This document shows, one piece after another, positions 25,001 through 37,000 of a stretch of 64,000 nucleotides of DNA. Each line of letters begins with the position of its first letter. The stretch's first letter is position 1. The notes below the pieces were generated by a model that saw only the letters and a list, made by a program, of their open reading frames with translations, searched no databases and was not told the origin of the DNA. The stretch comes from Rhynchonema sp. JSB1_4 (taxonomy: Eukaryota; Nematoda; Chromadorea; Monhysterida; Xyalidae). The translations under genes and the position numbers were made by a program. The stretch is taken from positions 1 through 64,000 of the forward strand of contig JASAMV010002913.1 of NCBI GenBank assembly GCA_030248065.1. Reading direction: 5' to 3'.

Positions 25001-28000
25001 ATGGCCGGATATTTTGATTCGGACCTGTTGGTGATGTTTTGTTGCTGGATGACTATGCTGTATGTGGTACACCATTTTGCTGTATCTTGCCATTGGCATC
25101 GTAAAACTAGAAGTTCAAAAACAAAATCTATCGTGTTGGGACTTAAAAAAATGTAGAAGCATCTGATTTACCGTTCAGCGAATTCTAGATCTTTTTCATT
25201 TAATAATTGCTGCGAACTCTGACCGATGCTTACAAAATGAAGCGAGGACAAGCGGTGCAACATTGATGTTTCACCCCATAGTGAGCACGAGTAATTGAAA
25301 CACAAATTTTGTTTATCGTCTGGTGGTTTCGACGTTCGGTCGTTAGAATGAAAAGAAAAAATGTTCATCTGTTCATGCTCGTAAGAAAACCTTTGACATG
25401 TGCCAGGTAAATCAACAACTGTTTTCAGCAATTACTTGACCTGATCTGGACCTACCTGTTCGCGCTACCATGTCGTGATGCCAAACAACTGCCGAAATGT
25501 AAATCGAGCGAAACCAGGCTCGCTGCGTTTGATCTAATCGCTGAATGTGTCCGGTTGAGTGAGACAAACTATGCGTGGGTCTACGACAGGGTGTGTCAAC
25601 AGAACACGCGATCAAAAGGTGAGGCAACTTTTTGGCCACGCTGTAAATTTGATGTGGGGAAATAAAAACTTTACACATGGCCGGTAAGCACTTTGCTGAC
25701 ACGCGTGTCGGGAGCGGGCAAAATGAGTTGGCTCATATCTTGTGATTTCGGTGTTTTTGAATTTTCGACCAGTGTGAACGTACCTCACAGCGGAACGATT
25801 TTTACACTGGTCGAAAACACAGAAACACCGAGATGACCCCCAACCACACCAAAATGCATGCCGACCAACGTTTCAGAAGAAGACTCGCGTGCAATGGGTC
25901 TGCTCAACTCTTCATGCGCCTACGCCTGGGAATACTGGCCTCAGGTAGTTCGAAAAATTATGTCGATTAAAAATATCATATTTTTTATTTTTGTTGTTGT
26001 TTGACAGGAGGAAAAGCGCGCAGCGTGTGGTTATGTCGGTTTGGTGAATCTGGGTGCAACGTGCTACATGGCCACCGCACTGCAGCATCTGTTCATGCTG
26101 CCCGTGGTCAGACGCATGGTGCTGCAGGTGTGGTTGCATTTTTTGTTAGCGTCAGTATACTTGCGGGCCGGAAAAAAAACCGTTTTTTTCGGAAAAAACC
26201 GTTTTTTTTCGAAAAAAACCGAAAAAAACCGTTTTTTTTCCGAGGCCCGGAAAAATACGTTTTTATTTTTCCGGAAATTTTTCCAAGTGGCAACTTTTGG
26301 AAAAAAACGGTTTTTTTTTCAAAAATTTCCGAAATATTTTCAAGGGTTACGAAAGGATGTTGTCAAAACTAATGTAAATCGGTGCTAAACAGTTCAAAAT
26401 GAGCACTTTTTAGTCTCCAAGTGCATTTTTAGCATGTTTCAGGCCATTTCCCGACAAAATTTTCTCCAAAATAGGCGTTTTTGGACCATGGGTATCCTTA
26501 AGTACTGGAAAAATATTTGGAAAAAAAACGGTTTTTTTTTCGAAAAAAACGGTTTTTTTCCAAAAATATATTTTGCGGAAAAATACGCAAGTATAAGCGT
26601 CAGTCCATAAGACAGTCCTTAAGACATTATTGTCGACGAAACCAGCGGTCAGTTATGTGCCGGAAATGGATGGAACAGTTGTTATTTTATGCTGAGCTTT
26701 CAAAACTTCATGTAAAAATGGAGCTTCTGCACAGCTAGTCCAAATTGTATGTGCCAAACGTTTTTAAATGGTTTCTTGAGCTTGTGATGTTCGGCGACTA
26801 AATAGTCATTTTGACATGTTTCAGATCGACGCTGGCCGAGTGCAGAAGCATCATCAAGAAATCGAACAGCTACGAAAATTGTTCACGTTTTTGCAGGTAA
26901 AAATTGTGTTGTGGTTATTGATTTTGTTTTGGAAATCGTTGTTGATTTTTAATTTCAACAGCAGTTCTTTTGAAACTGTGCCTGCCATCACCGGTACTTA
27001 TTTTCACTGCCTAGTCATTTAGCGCTGAAACATCAGTGCTTCGACAAAATCCGATATCTGCAAATTGTCATTCTCGCGTTAACCGTCAAACTGTATTTGA
27101 TGTGGCACTACTCATAATGTGCGATTGAACCACAACTTCAAAAAAATCCGTTTATCCACAATCATTCAGGAAAGCATGCGTCGTGCGTATGACCCGCGAC
27201 AACTGTGTGAATCGTATCACATGGACGGGCAATTGTTGAACACGACTGAACAAAAGGATATGACCGAGTTCTTCACGGATTTGGTGAATAAACTGGAGGA
27301 GGCAACGCCCGAATTGGTTTGTTTCGTCCGTTTTTATTGAGAAATGGTCTACTGTTTTTTTTGATTTGTTATGCGTCGCATGATACCAGCTCAGCAATGG
27401 GGAATGGAAATCCACCCTAGTCATGCTGCTTTGAAACATCATTGTTGTATGTCATACTCGCGCCCGCGCACGCTGGGCTATCCGAAAACCCGTTAGCATA
27501 CCCAAAGCTACCCGTGAAAATTGAACGTGCCCCCGAGGGAGGGGGCCACACACATACGTCTTCCTGTTTTAGTAGTATAGATTACTGTTTTTACTTTGCA
27601 GAAGGACTGTCTGCGTGGGCATTTCTGCGGCGTCATGTCTAATAACGTGGTGTCAGAGGTTAGCAATGATCTTTTTGTTTCTTTTGCATGTATACATACA
27701 GATCTGTCGTATTGTGTCCACGTGCTTGAGTAATTTATTCCCTTCTTCACGTGCTGACTGACCACTTCACCCTCATCAGTCCGACAACAATGAAACTTCT
27801 ATGTCATGCTCTTGCGCACGGCACTAATATTCTCTGGTTACAACATCTATCATTGATCATAAATCATTTTACAGGACTGCCCGCACGTCAGTCGAACCAC
27901 GGAGGATTTCTACACAGTTCGTTGTCAAGTTGCCGATGTCAAAGATCTGAGTGTGAGCATTTTCTCTTTGCACTTGAAACTTCATGTCTTGGACCGGCCC

Positions 28001-31000
28001 TGACACATGAACTTGATGATTCAGGCATCGTTGGACAATCTCACCGTCGCTGATATCCTCGAGGGCGACAATATGTACACGTGCGGCACGTGTAACAAGA
28101 AAGTGCGCGCAAAGAAACAGTTAGTTATTTTTCTCGATCTGCAGAATTTTCATAATTTTTCGTACGTTTCCTTGATGTTCAGGGCTTGTTTCAAACAACT
28201 GCCCGAAATTCTGACGTTCAACACGATGCGCTACTCATTCAACATGGTCACTATGCTGAAAGAAAAAGTAAAAAAAGCGGTCAATTTTCTCTTGCATTTC
28301 ATTTACCATTATTTTTGTTCAAGCAACAAAATGTTTCAGGTGAACACGCATTTCTCGTTTCCGACTCGGATCGACATGTCGCCCTATATGGAATCGTCGT
28401 TGTTCCCTGACAAGACCGGGAGTTTGGACTCAGACCAGGGCAACGACCATGACCGGACCGAAACAAGCACCCAGTACGAATTGTGTGGCGTGACGGTGCA
28501 CACGGGCAACGCTGAGGGCGGACATTATTACAGCTTCATCAGAGACTACAGCAATGCCGAAGAGGAGAAATGGTCAGTTGATGTTTCATGGTCTGATTAT
28601 TTGAGAAGCTGCTGGTGGTGCCTGGTCGGTCTCCTATTGAAAATGTTGTTCTGATCAATTTGAAAGTCATGGAGTGTATTGATATCTGGTGCACCCATTG
28701 TCAAATATACATTGTCAGAGAAACATTTTCCGTTTTGTTTTCTGTTGAGAGTCTTTGGATAGTAAGTGTGTACCAATGGACAAACCAATCTTGGTTGAAT
28801 GGAATGACATGTATCTTAAATATGGTCCTCGAAACATGTAATAAAGATGCTTTCTTGCAATTTCAGGCTAAGTTTCAATGACGCTGACGTAAAATACTGG
28901 GACGCGAGCAATCTGGCTGCGGAGTGTTTTGGTGGAGAAAATGATGTCCGTTTGTTGTATTTTCTCATTTTTTTAGTTTGCTGTTGATAAAGTTACCACA
29001 AACTTCTTCAGCGACAACATTGGTACGGCTCGGAGCGGTTCATGGATCTGTCGTTTGAGAAGGTGAACAAATATTTGTCTGTTTTTGTTTTAAGTTGAGA
29101 TTTGAGAACGTCTAAAATTTAACCGAATCATGTCCGCACAGGCCAACAGCGCCTACATGTTGTTCTACCGTCGCGTCAGCGCCGAAGCGCAAACTCCGAA
29201 AAGAAAAACAGAGGAAGGCCCAATACAGTTGTCGAAGACGCTTGACAGTGTTGGTGCAGAAATTGCTTCGTTTGAATTTGGCGAGTGCAAACATATAATT
29301 CTAAAAAGTGTCCAAAAATGAGAATTTCAGTGGATCTGGGATGACAACCGACGCTTCCTAGGTGACCTGCTGCTGTTCGATCACCAATATTTCAGGTTGT
29401 TTTGAGTTGTTTGTGTGTTTTCTTGCTCTAAAAACCAAAATTACGGAAGCCAGATATTGCACAGTCTTATACGCTCAGGTTGAAACATTTTTGGCCCCAC
29501 CAAACATTGTCGTGATTCGATCCGGGCTCAACTTTTTAGGCGAACTATAGTTTACATTTTTCGCCGTCGTCACAGAGGATCTGTTTGTATTTGCAGCAAG
29601 ATTGACGGATTATTGATGCCAATTTGACAGTGCCACTGCCATTGAAATATCGTTCTCAAATGCGTTTATGATCTGTTGACGCACGAAATGTAATTCAGTG
29701 TACCCGCTTTATAGTGAGACCACTTGTCGTGGAATCCTATGGTGGATATTTTGGGGATATTCTGCATAGTGACAGAAAATGGTAGAGACTGTACCACCTA
29801 CCTGGAGTTTATGTTGTTCGTGTTGCCAGTTTCGTTCGTCAATTGTGCGCCGAGCTGCCGAAAAGTCTGACGAGCGCCGACGCCGAGCACGTGACGCTGC
29901 AGGCAACAAAGCTGTCGCTCAGATTCGTGCTCGAAACATTGATTCACTCGAAGGAAAAGGTGCGTGTGTGCAGCGCGCGCACTGGTTTTTCGTTGCTCGG
30001 TGCACTGTTTGTCTAGCGAAGAAAGGAAAAGAAAGGAAAAATTTCCTTCCTCAAAAAGAAAAAAAAACCCACCAAAAAGACCGGCCAAAAAACAAAATCC
30101 AAAAAAAAAAAAAAGACAAAAAAAAAAAAAAACCCGTAGCTTGTTTCTCAATAATGCAACAGCCGTGAGTTTAGCCAGTTTCCGGCCTGTTTTCACAGAC
30201 GGGCGGGGCCTCGTCGGTGCGATCACAAGTCGCGTAGAATTAGGTGAAAAAAGAGGAAACATAACGATTTTTCAGCCAACATGCAGCGAGTGGATGGAAC
30301 TCGTGCTGAAGAACTTCCAGGCCTGTCCCGCTGCATCGGAGGTAACGCACAAATTACTGTATTTTTAATTAAAGTAGTGTTGCTTTTATTATCTTGGTTT
30401 TGCGTCATTTGTAGTAGACTTATAGGTACTCAAATAGAATCATTGACTAACCATTTGTTGGAGAACTATTTTGAGACTCATTTTACACCATGTCAATTTT
30501 TTTATTAGTGGCTGCTCAACGAAATGATCTCCGACCCTCGGTGGCCGCTCGAGATTCTAATCAAATGTCCAAATATGCTCAATCGGCAATTTTTCAAAGA
30601 GTTGGCATCATTCCCGATGAATCAGTTCATAGAACGCGACAAGGCAAAGTTCTGTTTGCCGTGGGCACCCGGGTTTGTTATATGTTTCATTAGGCACCGG
30701 ATAAACGTAGTGTGTTCTGAGCTGTTTGATACCGACAGTAGCATTACTTTCCCCGTCTGTCTTCCACCAGGACACACGGGTATTGAAAGATTGCTTTCTC
30801 TTTCTCCTCTCCTTGTTACCATCGTCCCCGAGACTACAGTTAGCGTCGTGAGGTTGAAAAGAAGAAACAGTTGCCTAAATATGTGGGTTTGCACGAAAGT
30901 TTCGATTCGGCTGGGTGTTGGTTCAAAGAGTTCGCGCCGGGAAATGGTTCAATGTCTACTGTTCGTTCACAGCTCAGACACACTTACGTTTTTCCGGTGC

Positions 31001-34000
31001 CTATGAAACATCAGCAAAGTGGTGCAAGCTAGTATCGTTCTTTTATGCCAGTCAGCCAGGGACCATATTTCTTTTATGCCCCTTGGGGCATTTTTCTTTC
31101 TTGTGTCGTTCTTTTATATCGCGCAAGCGCCAAACAGAGAACCCGGATAAATCAGGCACAGAAAGTTTTCAGTACCGGCAAGCAATGGTTCTAACTAAGA
31201 AAATGTCGACCATCAGACTTTTCTCAAGTAAGCACATGAGCGCAATGAGGTGTGGGGGTTAGTTTAAGGATGCTGTACTTTTTGGCAGGATATATGAATC
31301 GGTGGTTATCGTGACATAAGGCCAATTTTGTGTTTCGATTTCACTATGGGGTTCTAACAATGGAGACACGCTTGTGTCTGCGTCTTCACCCACCACTGAA
31401 ACAAAACCAACGCAGTGCCCCACGCGCATGTCTATGCTTTTGAGGAACATGGTAACTTGTCAAGTTATTTAATTTTTTTAATTTGCCGCCAGGTATGTAT
31501 TTGACACTCTAGGTACCATCATTTATAGCGCACTGATTGCGCATCGTCTCAGAGAATGGCACTTGTTGGTTTAGTACCAAGCAAAAAAGCTGTGCAATGA
31601 ACTTCCATGCAGCCTGTCCCTTCAGCTTCAGCAATGAAATAAGTGTCAAACATCAGTCTCCAGATTGCTTTGGTGTTGGCCGCTGCATCTGATCTTGGAT
31701 TCAATGTTACGTAAAAACTACTATTTAACTTTCCCACGAAAGTCAAATTATACATGCGGAAAAAGCTTCGAATGTTAGAGAGCAACAGCAATTTTAATTA
31801 ACAAGTTGATATCTTGTGGGTATTTTATCATGAATGACATCACAGCGCATAAACTGCGAACCGCACCTGTGCTTAATAATTAATCTCAAATAAAAACACG
31901 AAAAAAACTGAAAAATGTTACCCAGAATTCATTAAAAGTTAGTAAGATAAAACAAAGTTAGCTGCGCGCGTGAATGTTTGAACCCGCGGCCTTTCATCTT
32001 CAGTGCTGCGCGTTATACCGCTCGGACATCGCTTCGCCAATCTCCTTCACAAGCTTTACTACATATGTAACTACGCGTGCATTGCTGCATTGCCTGTTGT
32101 GCTGGCTGCCTGCCTGTGTGTGTGTGTGTGCTGGCTGCCTGCCTGTGTGTGTGTGCTGGCTGGCTGTGTGTTGTGGGTAATACATTGTGCGCTTTATCAA
32201 TCAGGCAACTGCGTAGCGTGCACTAATGCATTGTTGTGTGTGTCTGAGCGTCCATTATGGCTCTTTTTGAGCTGAAAAACATTTAACCAATTGGAATTAA
32301 TATATGTTTGACGTAACAACGATTAAAAACACATATAACCGCTGATTTTGGCTTTAGAACCATACTTTCTGTACAAAAAGTCATGGTCTGGAACCGTTCA
32401 TACTAAAAGTTACGAACTCGGCGATAGCACCACCGTGTTTCTCGAGTGCGAAAACCACATAAACAACTTTAATAGTTCTGGTAACCCAACTTTTCGGCGA
32501 AATTTTACTTCGGGAAGCACACTTTACATACAAAAAGTCGTGGTCATGGTCTGGAACCGGTCTCAGTCGTGGAGTTACGAAGTCAGCAATAGCACCATCG
32601 TGTTTCTCGTGTGCGAAAACCCTATATGCGATATTAACATTTCTGGTGTTCAGTAACGTCTGGGCCCTGACTACTCTTTTGTGGAAAAAAAAAGGGAAAG
32701 AACGTTCTTACAAAAATTTCAACTGTATCTTGCCCGCGATCGCGCGAGTGGGCACGCAGCGGAATGAAATTTTGTGTGGACCTAGAAGTCCACGCCGTAC
32801 AAGTTGTGTGCAAGTTTGGGCTTCTCAAGTTAAGTCTTGTGAAAATGGCGTGAGTTTAAATTTTTCAACTCACGCAATATAAGGAATCAACCATATGTCG
32901 CTTAGCATTACCATGCTAGCTCCGATCAATACATCCACAATGCAGCGCATCGACGTATCCCTCCGTCAATTATCTGAGTTGTTCCTGTTGCTGCTCAAAT
33001 TCGCCGAATGCGTCGAAGCACAGCGATTTCTGTTGTTGATCGGCACAATTGAACTATTGGTGACGTTCTACATGATGCGAACGTGTCTTGAATTGGTTGG
33101 TGCACATTTTGATGGTTGCTTGTTGTTGTTGTTTCCGTCATGACGGGCGAGGGGGCACAATCAAATTGGGCAAGACAGGTTCTCGGATCATCACATGTTG
33201 CAGCTGAAACTTTTATCCCCAGGACTGCTCACGAATCGCGCTCCGCCGCTCTTTATCTCAAAAATTGTTCTTTGATATTCTTGATTTCAACATTTTTGCA
33301 AACAACATATTTTAACTGTTTGGCAGTCGCTTACGTTTTGCGCCGCAACTATCATTGCTTTATGTGTTGCGAATACAAGTAAGAAATTCACCCTTGAACG
33401 CAACAAGGGGGGTACACAGCTTGCTGGCGTGGTGGAGCCAAGGCCGGGTCGGGCAAAATGGGTTGAAGTCCGGTCACACGTAGTTATAATGCCAACTCCC
33501 TGTTTAGAACGAGCAAGCCGCGTTGTGCGACGACGAGGACGAAGTAAATCTGTTGGCTGGCGTTGTGCGTCAATCGGCAATGCTGCAGATGCAGAGGGCG
33601 GCATGGGTGGGCGTCGCGCTAGAACGGATGCAGGTACTCGTCAAGGGGGGGAGGGTGCAATGTGCCCCTCTTGAAAAGTTTTGTTGGGATACTCGCGTCT
33701 GCTAATTTGATTGCCCTCAGCTTGAACGTTGGAAATGTTTTGCTAACAGTGGTTATGTGGAACGCATTTTCGTTTGACAATGAAAATTTGTATGAACTTG
33801 AAAACCACATATCAATTCGATAAATTAGTTCACAAAATGAACCCTGACAGCACTAAATGTTCCCTGATTTTTCAAGGAATTGATCGTGAATCTGTTGCAC
33901 GCCGCAGACAATGACCCACTGGGCAAACAGTGCCTGAGACCGAGTGATATTCGTGCACTGTTGTTGACAAAGGTGAGCTAATGCGAAGATAGTGAAATGT

Positions 34001-37000
34001 TTCGTTGATGGTGTTTATTTAGAGAGGTTTACCGTGGTTATTGATCACTTCCTCAACTGTTTCTGACAAAAATTATTACCGCAAACGTGACATAAAACTC
34101 GTGACATGACGTGGCAGAAGTTTGAGCTGGCCAACTCACATATGGACGATGATATCACGGTGTTTTTATGGTCGGGGCCAAAGTTGGTGTGAATGTTTGG
34201 TGGCCGGGCTATTGAGCAAAGCACATTTGAGCAAGACCACTGTGAGCAAGAAAAAAGGGCAGAGCCAAAAGAGCAGAGCTCTTACTTTGTCCCAATGACC
34301 TAGGATTGGGCTGATTTAGGTATCAGGCTTAGGCTTAGGCCTACACTTAGGCTTAGTCTTGTGTTTGGAATTAGGCTTAGGCCTATTTGTTTTTAGGTTC
34401 TGCTCTTTTGGCCTCTGCTCTTTTTCACTTGCTCAAAATGGTCTTGCGCAAATTTGCTTTGCTCAATTGCCCGTCCGCCGAATGTTTTGATTGTTTGCAG
34501 ACCACGTTCACCCCTCCCCAGCCCGTCCCTAACGAGCAGTCCCCCGACTCCAGTCCACCGCAGCCACAGACCATACCTGTCGGTTTCATCATACAACAAA
34601 TTCGTGATTCGGGCAACACAGCTTCGGGTATTAGTCTGGCGGCGTCGGTGATACTGGCCGTGATCAGGATTAGACCCGATTCAATGCAGCCGGTTCGAGA
34701 CAAGGACTATTTGGGATTTTTGGTTTTGTGTTATATTTGGAAGAAGATACTTCTTATTTTTGCAGATCTTGGACGAAATCGTCAATCGAATCAACCAGTG
34801 CACGCGGGAAGCGGTGAGTGTCTTGTTTTTGTTTTCATTGATTTCTACCAATGGGTATGAAAACAAATGACTAGAAAAACAACATACGTATGAGTAGCAC
34901 CACGCTGTCAAGAGCCCAATTTCGGAGGTGGCAGATTAGTGAAACGTTTTGACGTGGCTCCTGATTTGGGTAATGTTACACGTTGTAGAATACAACTTCT
35001 TGCATGAGGATTTTCTGTTCGTTTTTCAACCACACCACCTCCGAAACCGGGACAGGACTCCAAATTAATTTTTTCAATAATTTGCTAAATACAACAGTTA
35101 CACAATGCTCTCGCATCCGTTGTGTCGGCCTTGTTACGTATTTTCTTGCCACCATGCCAGCTGGCCAAGCCATTCTTCTCGGTGCTGACCGAATTGTGTA
35201 TCGTCGACACCAGACGTGTGCAGCACGAGGACAGCCAGGCAGTGCGCTTGGAGAGACAGGCATCAATCAGCAACACGGCTGAGTTGGGACAGGGTGATGC
35301 CGATGGAAAACATGCGCAGGTAGGGGATGAGATGATTTGTGTTGTTTGTTGATTTGAGTTTGGATACAATGTGTTTCTTACCAAGCTAGAAATGTGAAAC
35401 AACTGATATCCTGAGGTTCATGTGGTCGGTCGGGTAGACCGTCGCATGTTAATCACAGGTTTTTGCGCACCAGCAAGTTGATGACTGATTTGAGAAATTG
35501 TTGGTATTGGTCGCACAATGACTTTATAAGAATTGGTCAACTTTTTTTCCTGATTCGTAAAGAGGGAAAGTGACGGGGCAGTGACTTTGCGTTGCGTGAT
35601 CGCACACAAAGCATGTAGTAAAGAGAATGTTTCAGACCTGCGGCAACGTGGTTGATCTGCTAGATTATTTTCAGCTGAAAATGTTTTGTGAGAATCACAA
35701 ATAGCACAGTAGTTAAGAGTGACTGAACGTGAAAATCAGGATTGATTTTGATGAATTCTTATAATATGGTCATTGTGCGACCAATATCACATGTGTCTTG
35801 GGTTTTGTAACGATATTTTCCCCGAAAATCTAGTGCTTGTTGGATTTTGGAACAATGTTTATGTTTGTTCCGCGAAACATTTTACATTTCGCCTGTTTTG
35901 TGAGCCCCCTCTTCAGTTTGAAATCGTCGAACGAGGAAGAAATGTTTCGACTCCGGCACTTCATGCGCTGTGGTTATGCGCTATTATTTGTCTTTCTTTG
36001 TCTTGCTTGTCATAATAAAAAAATCGCAATACATTCAAGAATCTTGTTCCTGCAGGAGTCGCACGTTGACCACATGGACACGAATGCGAGTGCTGCAGGC
36101 ACACAAGAGCATGAAACATTACCGTTGTTGGTGAAGGCAATATTGGAAAGGGTGTGGCAGACGGCTGAAGAACATCCGCTGCATTCGTCGTGGTGGTTGA
36201 ATTGGTTGGAACAGGTTGGAGTGAATGGCGTTGAATATGGATTGAATTGCGAGCGATCTCGATCGAACTTGGTGATTGATTCACTGCTCATGAATTGTTC
36301 TGCGATATGCGACTGTTGTGATGTGGCGGATTTTTTTTATGATCGCACTCCATCTGGAAGAATAGTTCTCCACAAAGCCACAACTGTGGATGCTACAGGA
36401 AAGACACAACGAAGAACTGCAGTCACTATTACAGTCAACCCTCTGTATAGTGACGACATGATCGAACCGGCTTTTTTGTCGCTATGAAAAATACAGAGTG
36501 GTAATTATGAGCTAAACGGCGGATCGGGGACCAAAGTAGGGTTGAAAAAGACATACTATATAGAGGGTGCCAAAAACGGAGGGTAGACAGTATTTTTCAG
36601 AATCAGCATGTTTCCGTCCCAAAAAATTTGCATCCCTTCCCCCTTACGACCTAACATTATTTTCTCACTCGATCAAATTGCTTGGTCAGGTTGTGCATCT
36701 GAGCGCGATTCGAACCTATCTGTTGCAACACATGGATGATTGGGTGGAGAAATATCTGTTGAAGCACAACAACGCCAATGTCAGAGTCGGTAGGTTCGGA
36801 CGGATAGTGTTTTGGTGTTGGTGATGTCATGTAATGGTGATGTTAGTTCATTTTCGAAACAGCATGGTACATAAAGGATAAAATGTTCCGATTGTTGCAT
36901 TTTAGAAACCGAGTTTTGAATAATTCTATTTAATGAGATGTTTACTTGAAAAAAATGTCGAAAAAACCTAAAAGCTCACCCATACCCAATTCTGTTGGAT

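Larger units (their letters stand above)
12210..25944 (+). other. USP34: USP34 exons 24-50: central helical region
   Basis: Exons include 12210-12295, 12370-12497, a 12-bp microexon 13075-13086, 13169-13260, 14160-14307, 14378-14460, 14545-14702, 14875-14991, 15086-15164, 17422-17620, 18356-18497, 18722-18875, 19385-19542, 19867-20040, 20415-20612, 21021-21146, 21218-21334, 21609-21754, 22310-22442, 22756-22870, 23075-23250, 23616-23777, 24025-24162, 24462-24567, 24827-24930, 25429-25618 and 25877-25944. Conserved landmarks: GRVLLWDLL, RLRFLDIIFD, GLLVLKMHIDEYRNK (human GLLMLKTHLEAFRRR), a ubiquitin-like segment around QLTVQFSGSNPPVK and SELRVKV, FVSTGGLRHLLDI, and YLFALPCRDAKQLPKCK. Junction phases agree throughout. 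Confidence 0.85.

Noticed and set aside
29779..30368. Lys-rich ORFs (KKKKRQKKKK)
   Set aside because: They read through a poly-A-rich intron run between two USP34 exons that join in phase.
31960..32035. tRNA-like sequence around TTTGAACCCGCGGCC
   Set aside because: No acceptor stem, D arm or proper TTCGAAT loop could be built; no tRNA or rRNA was recognised anywhere in the window.
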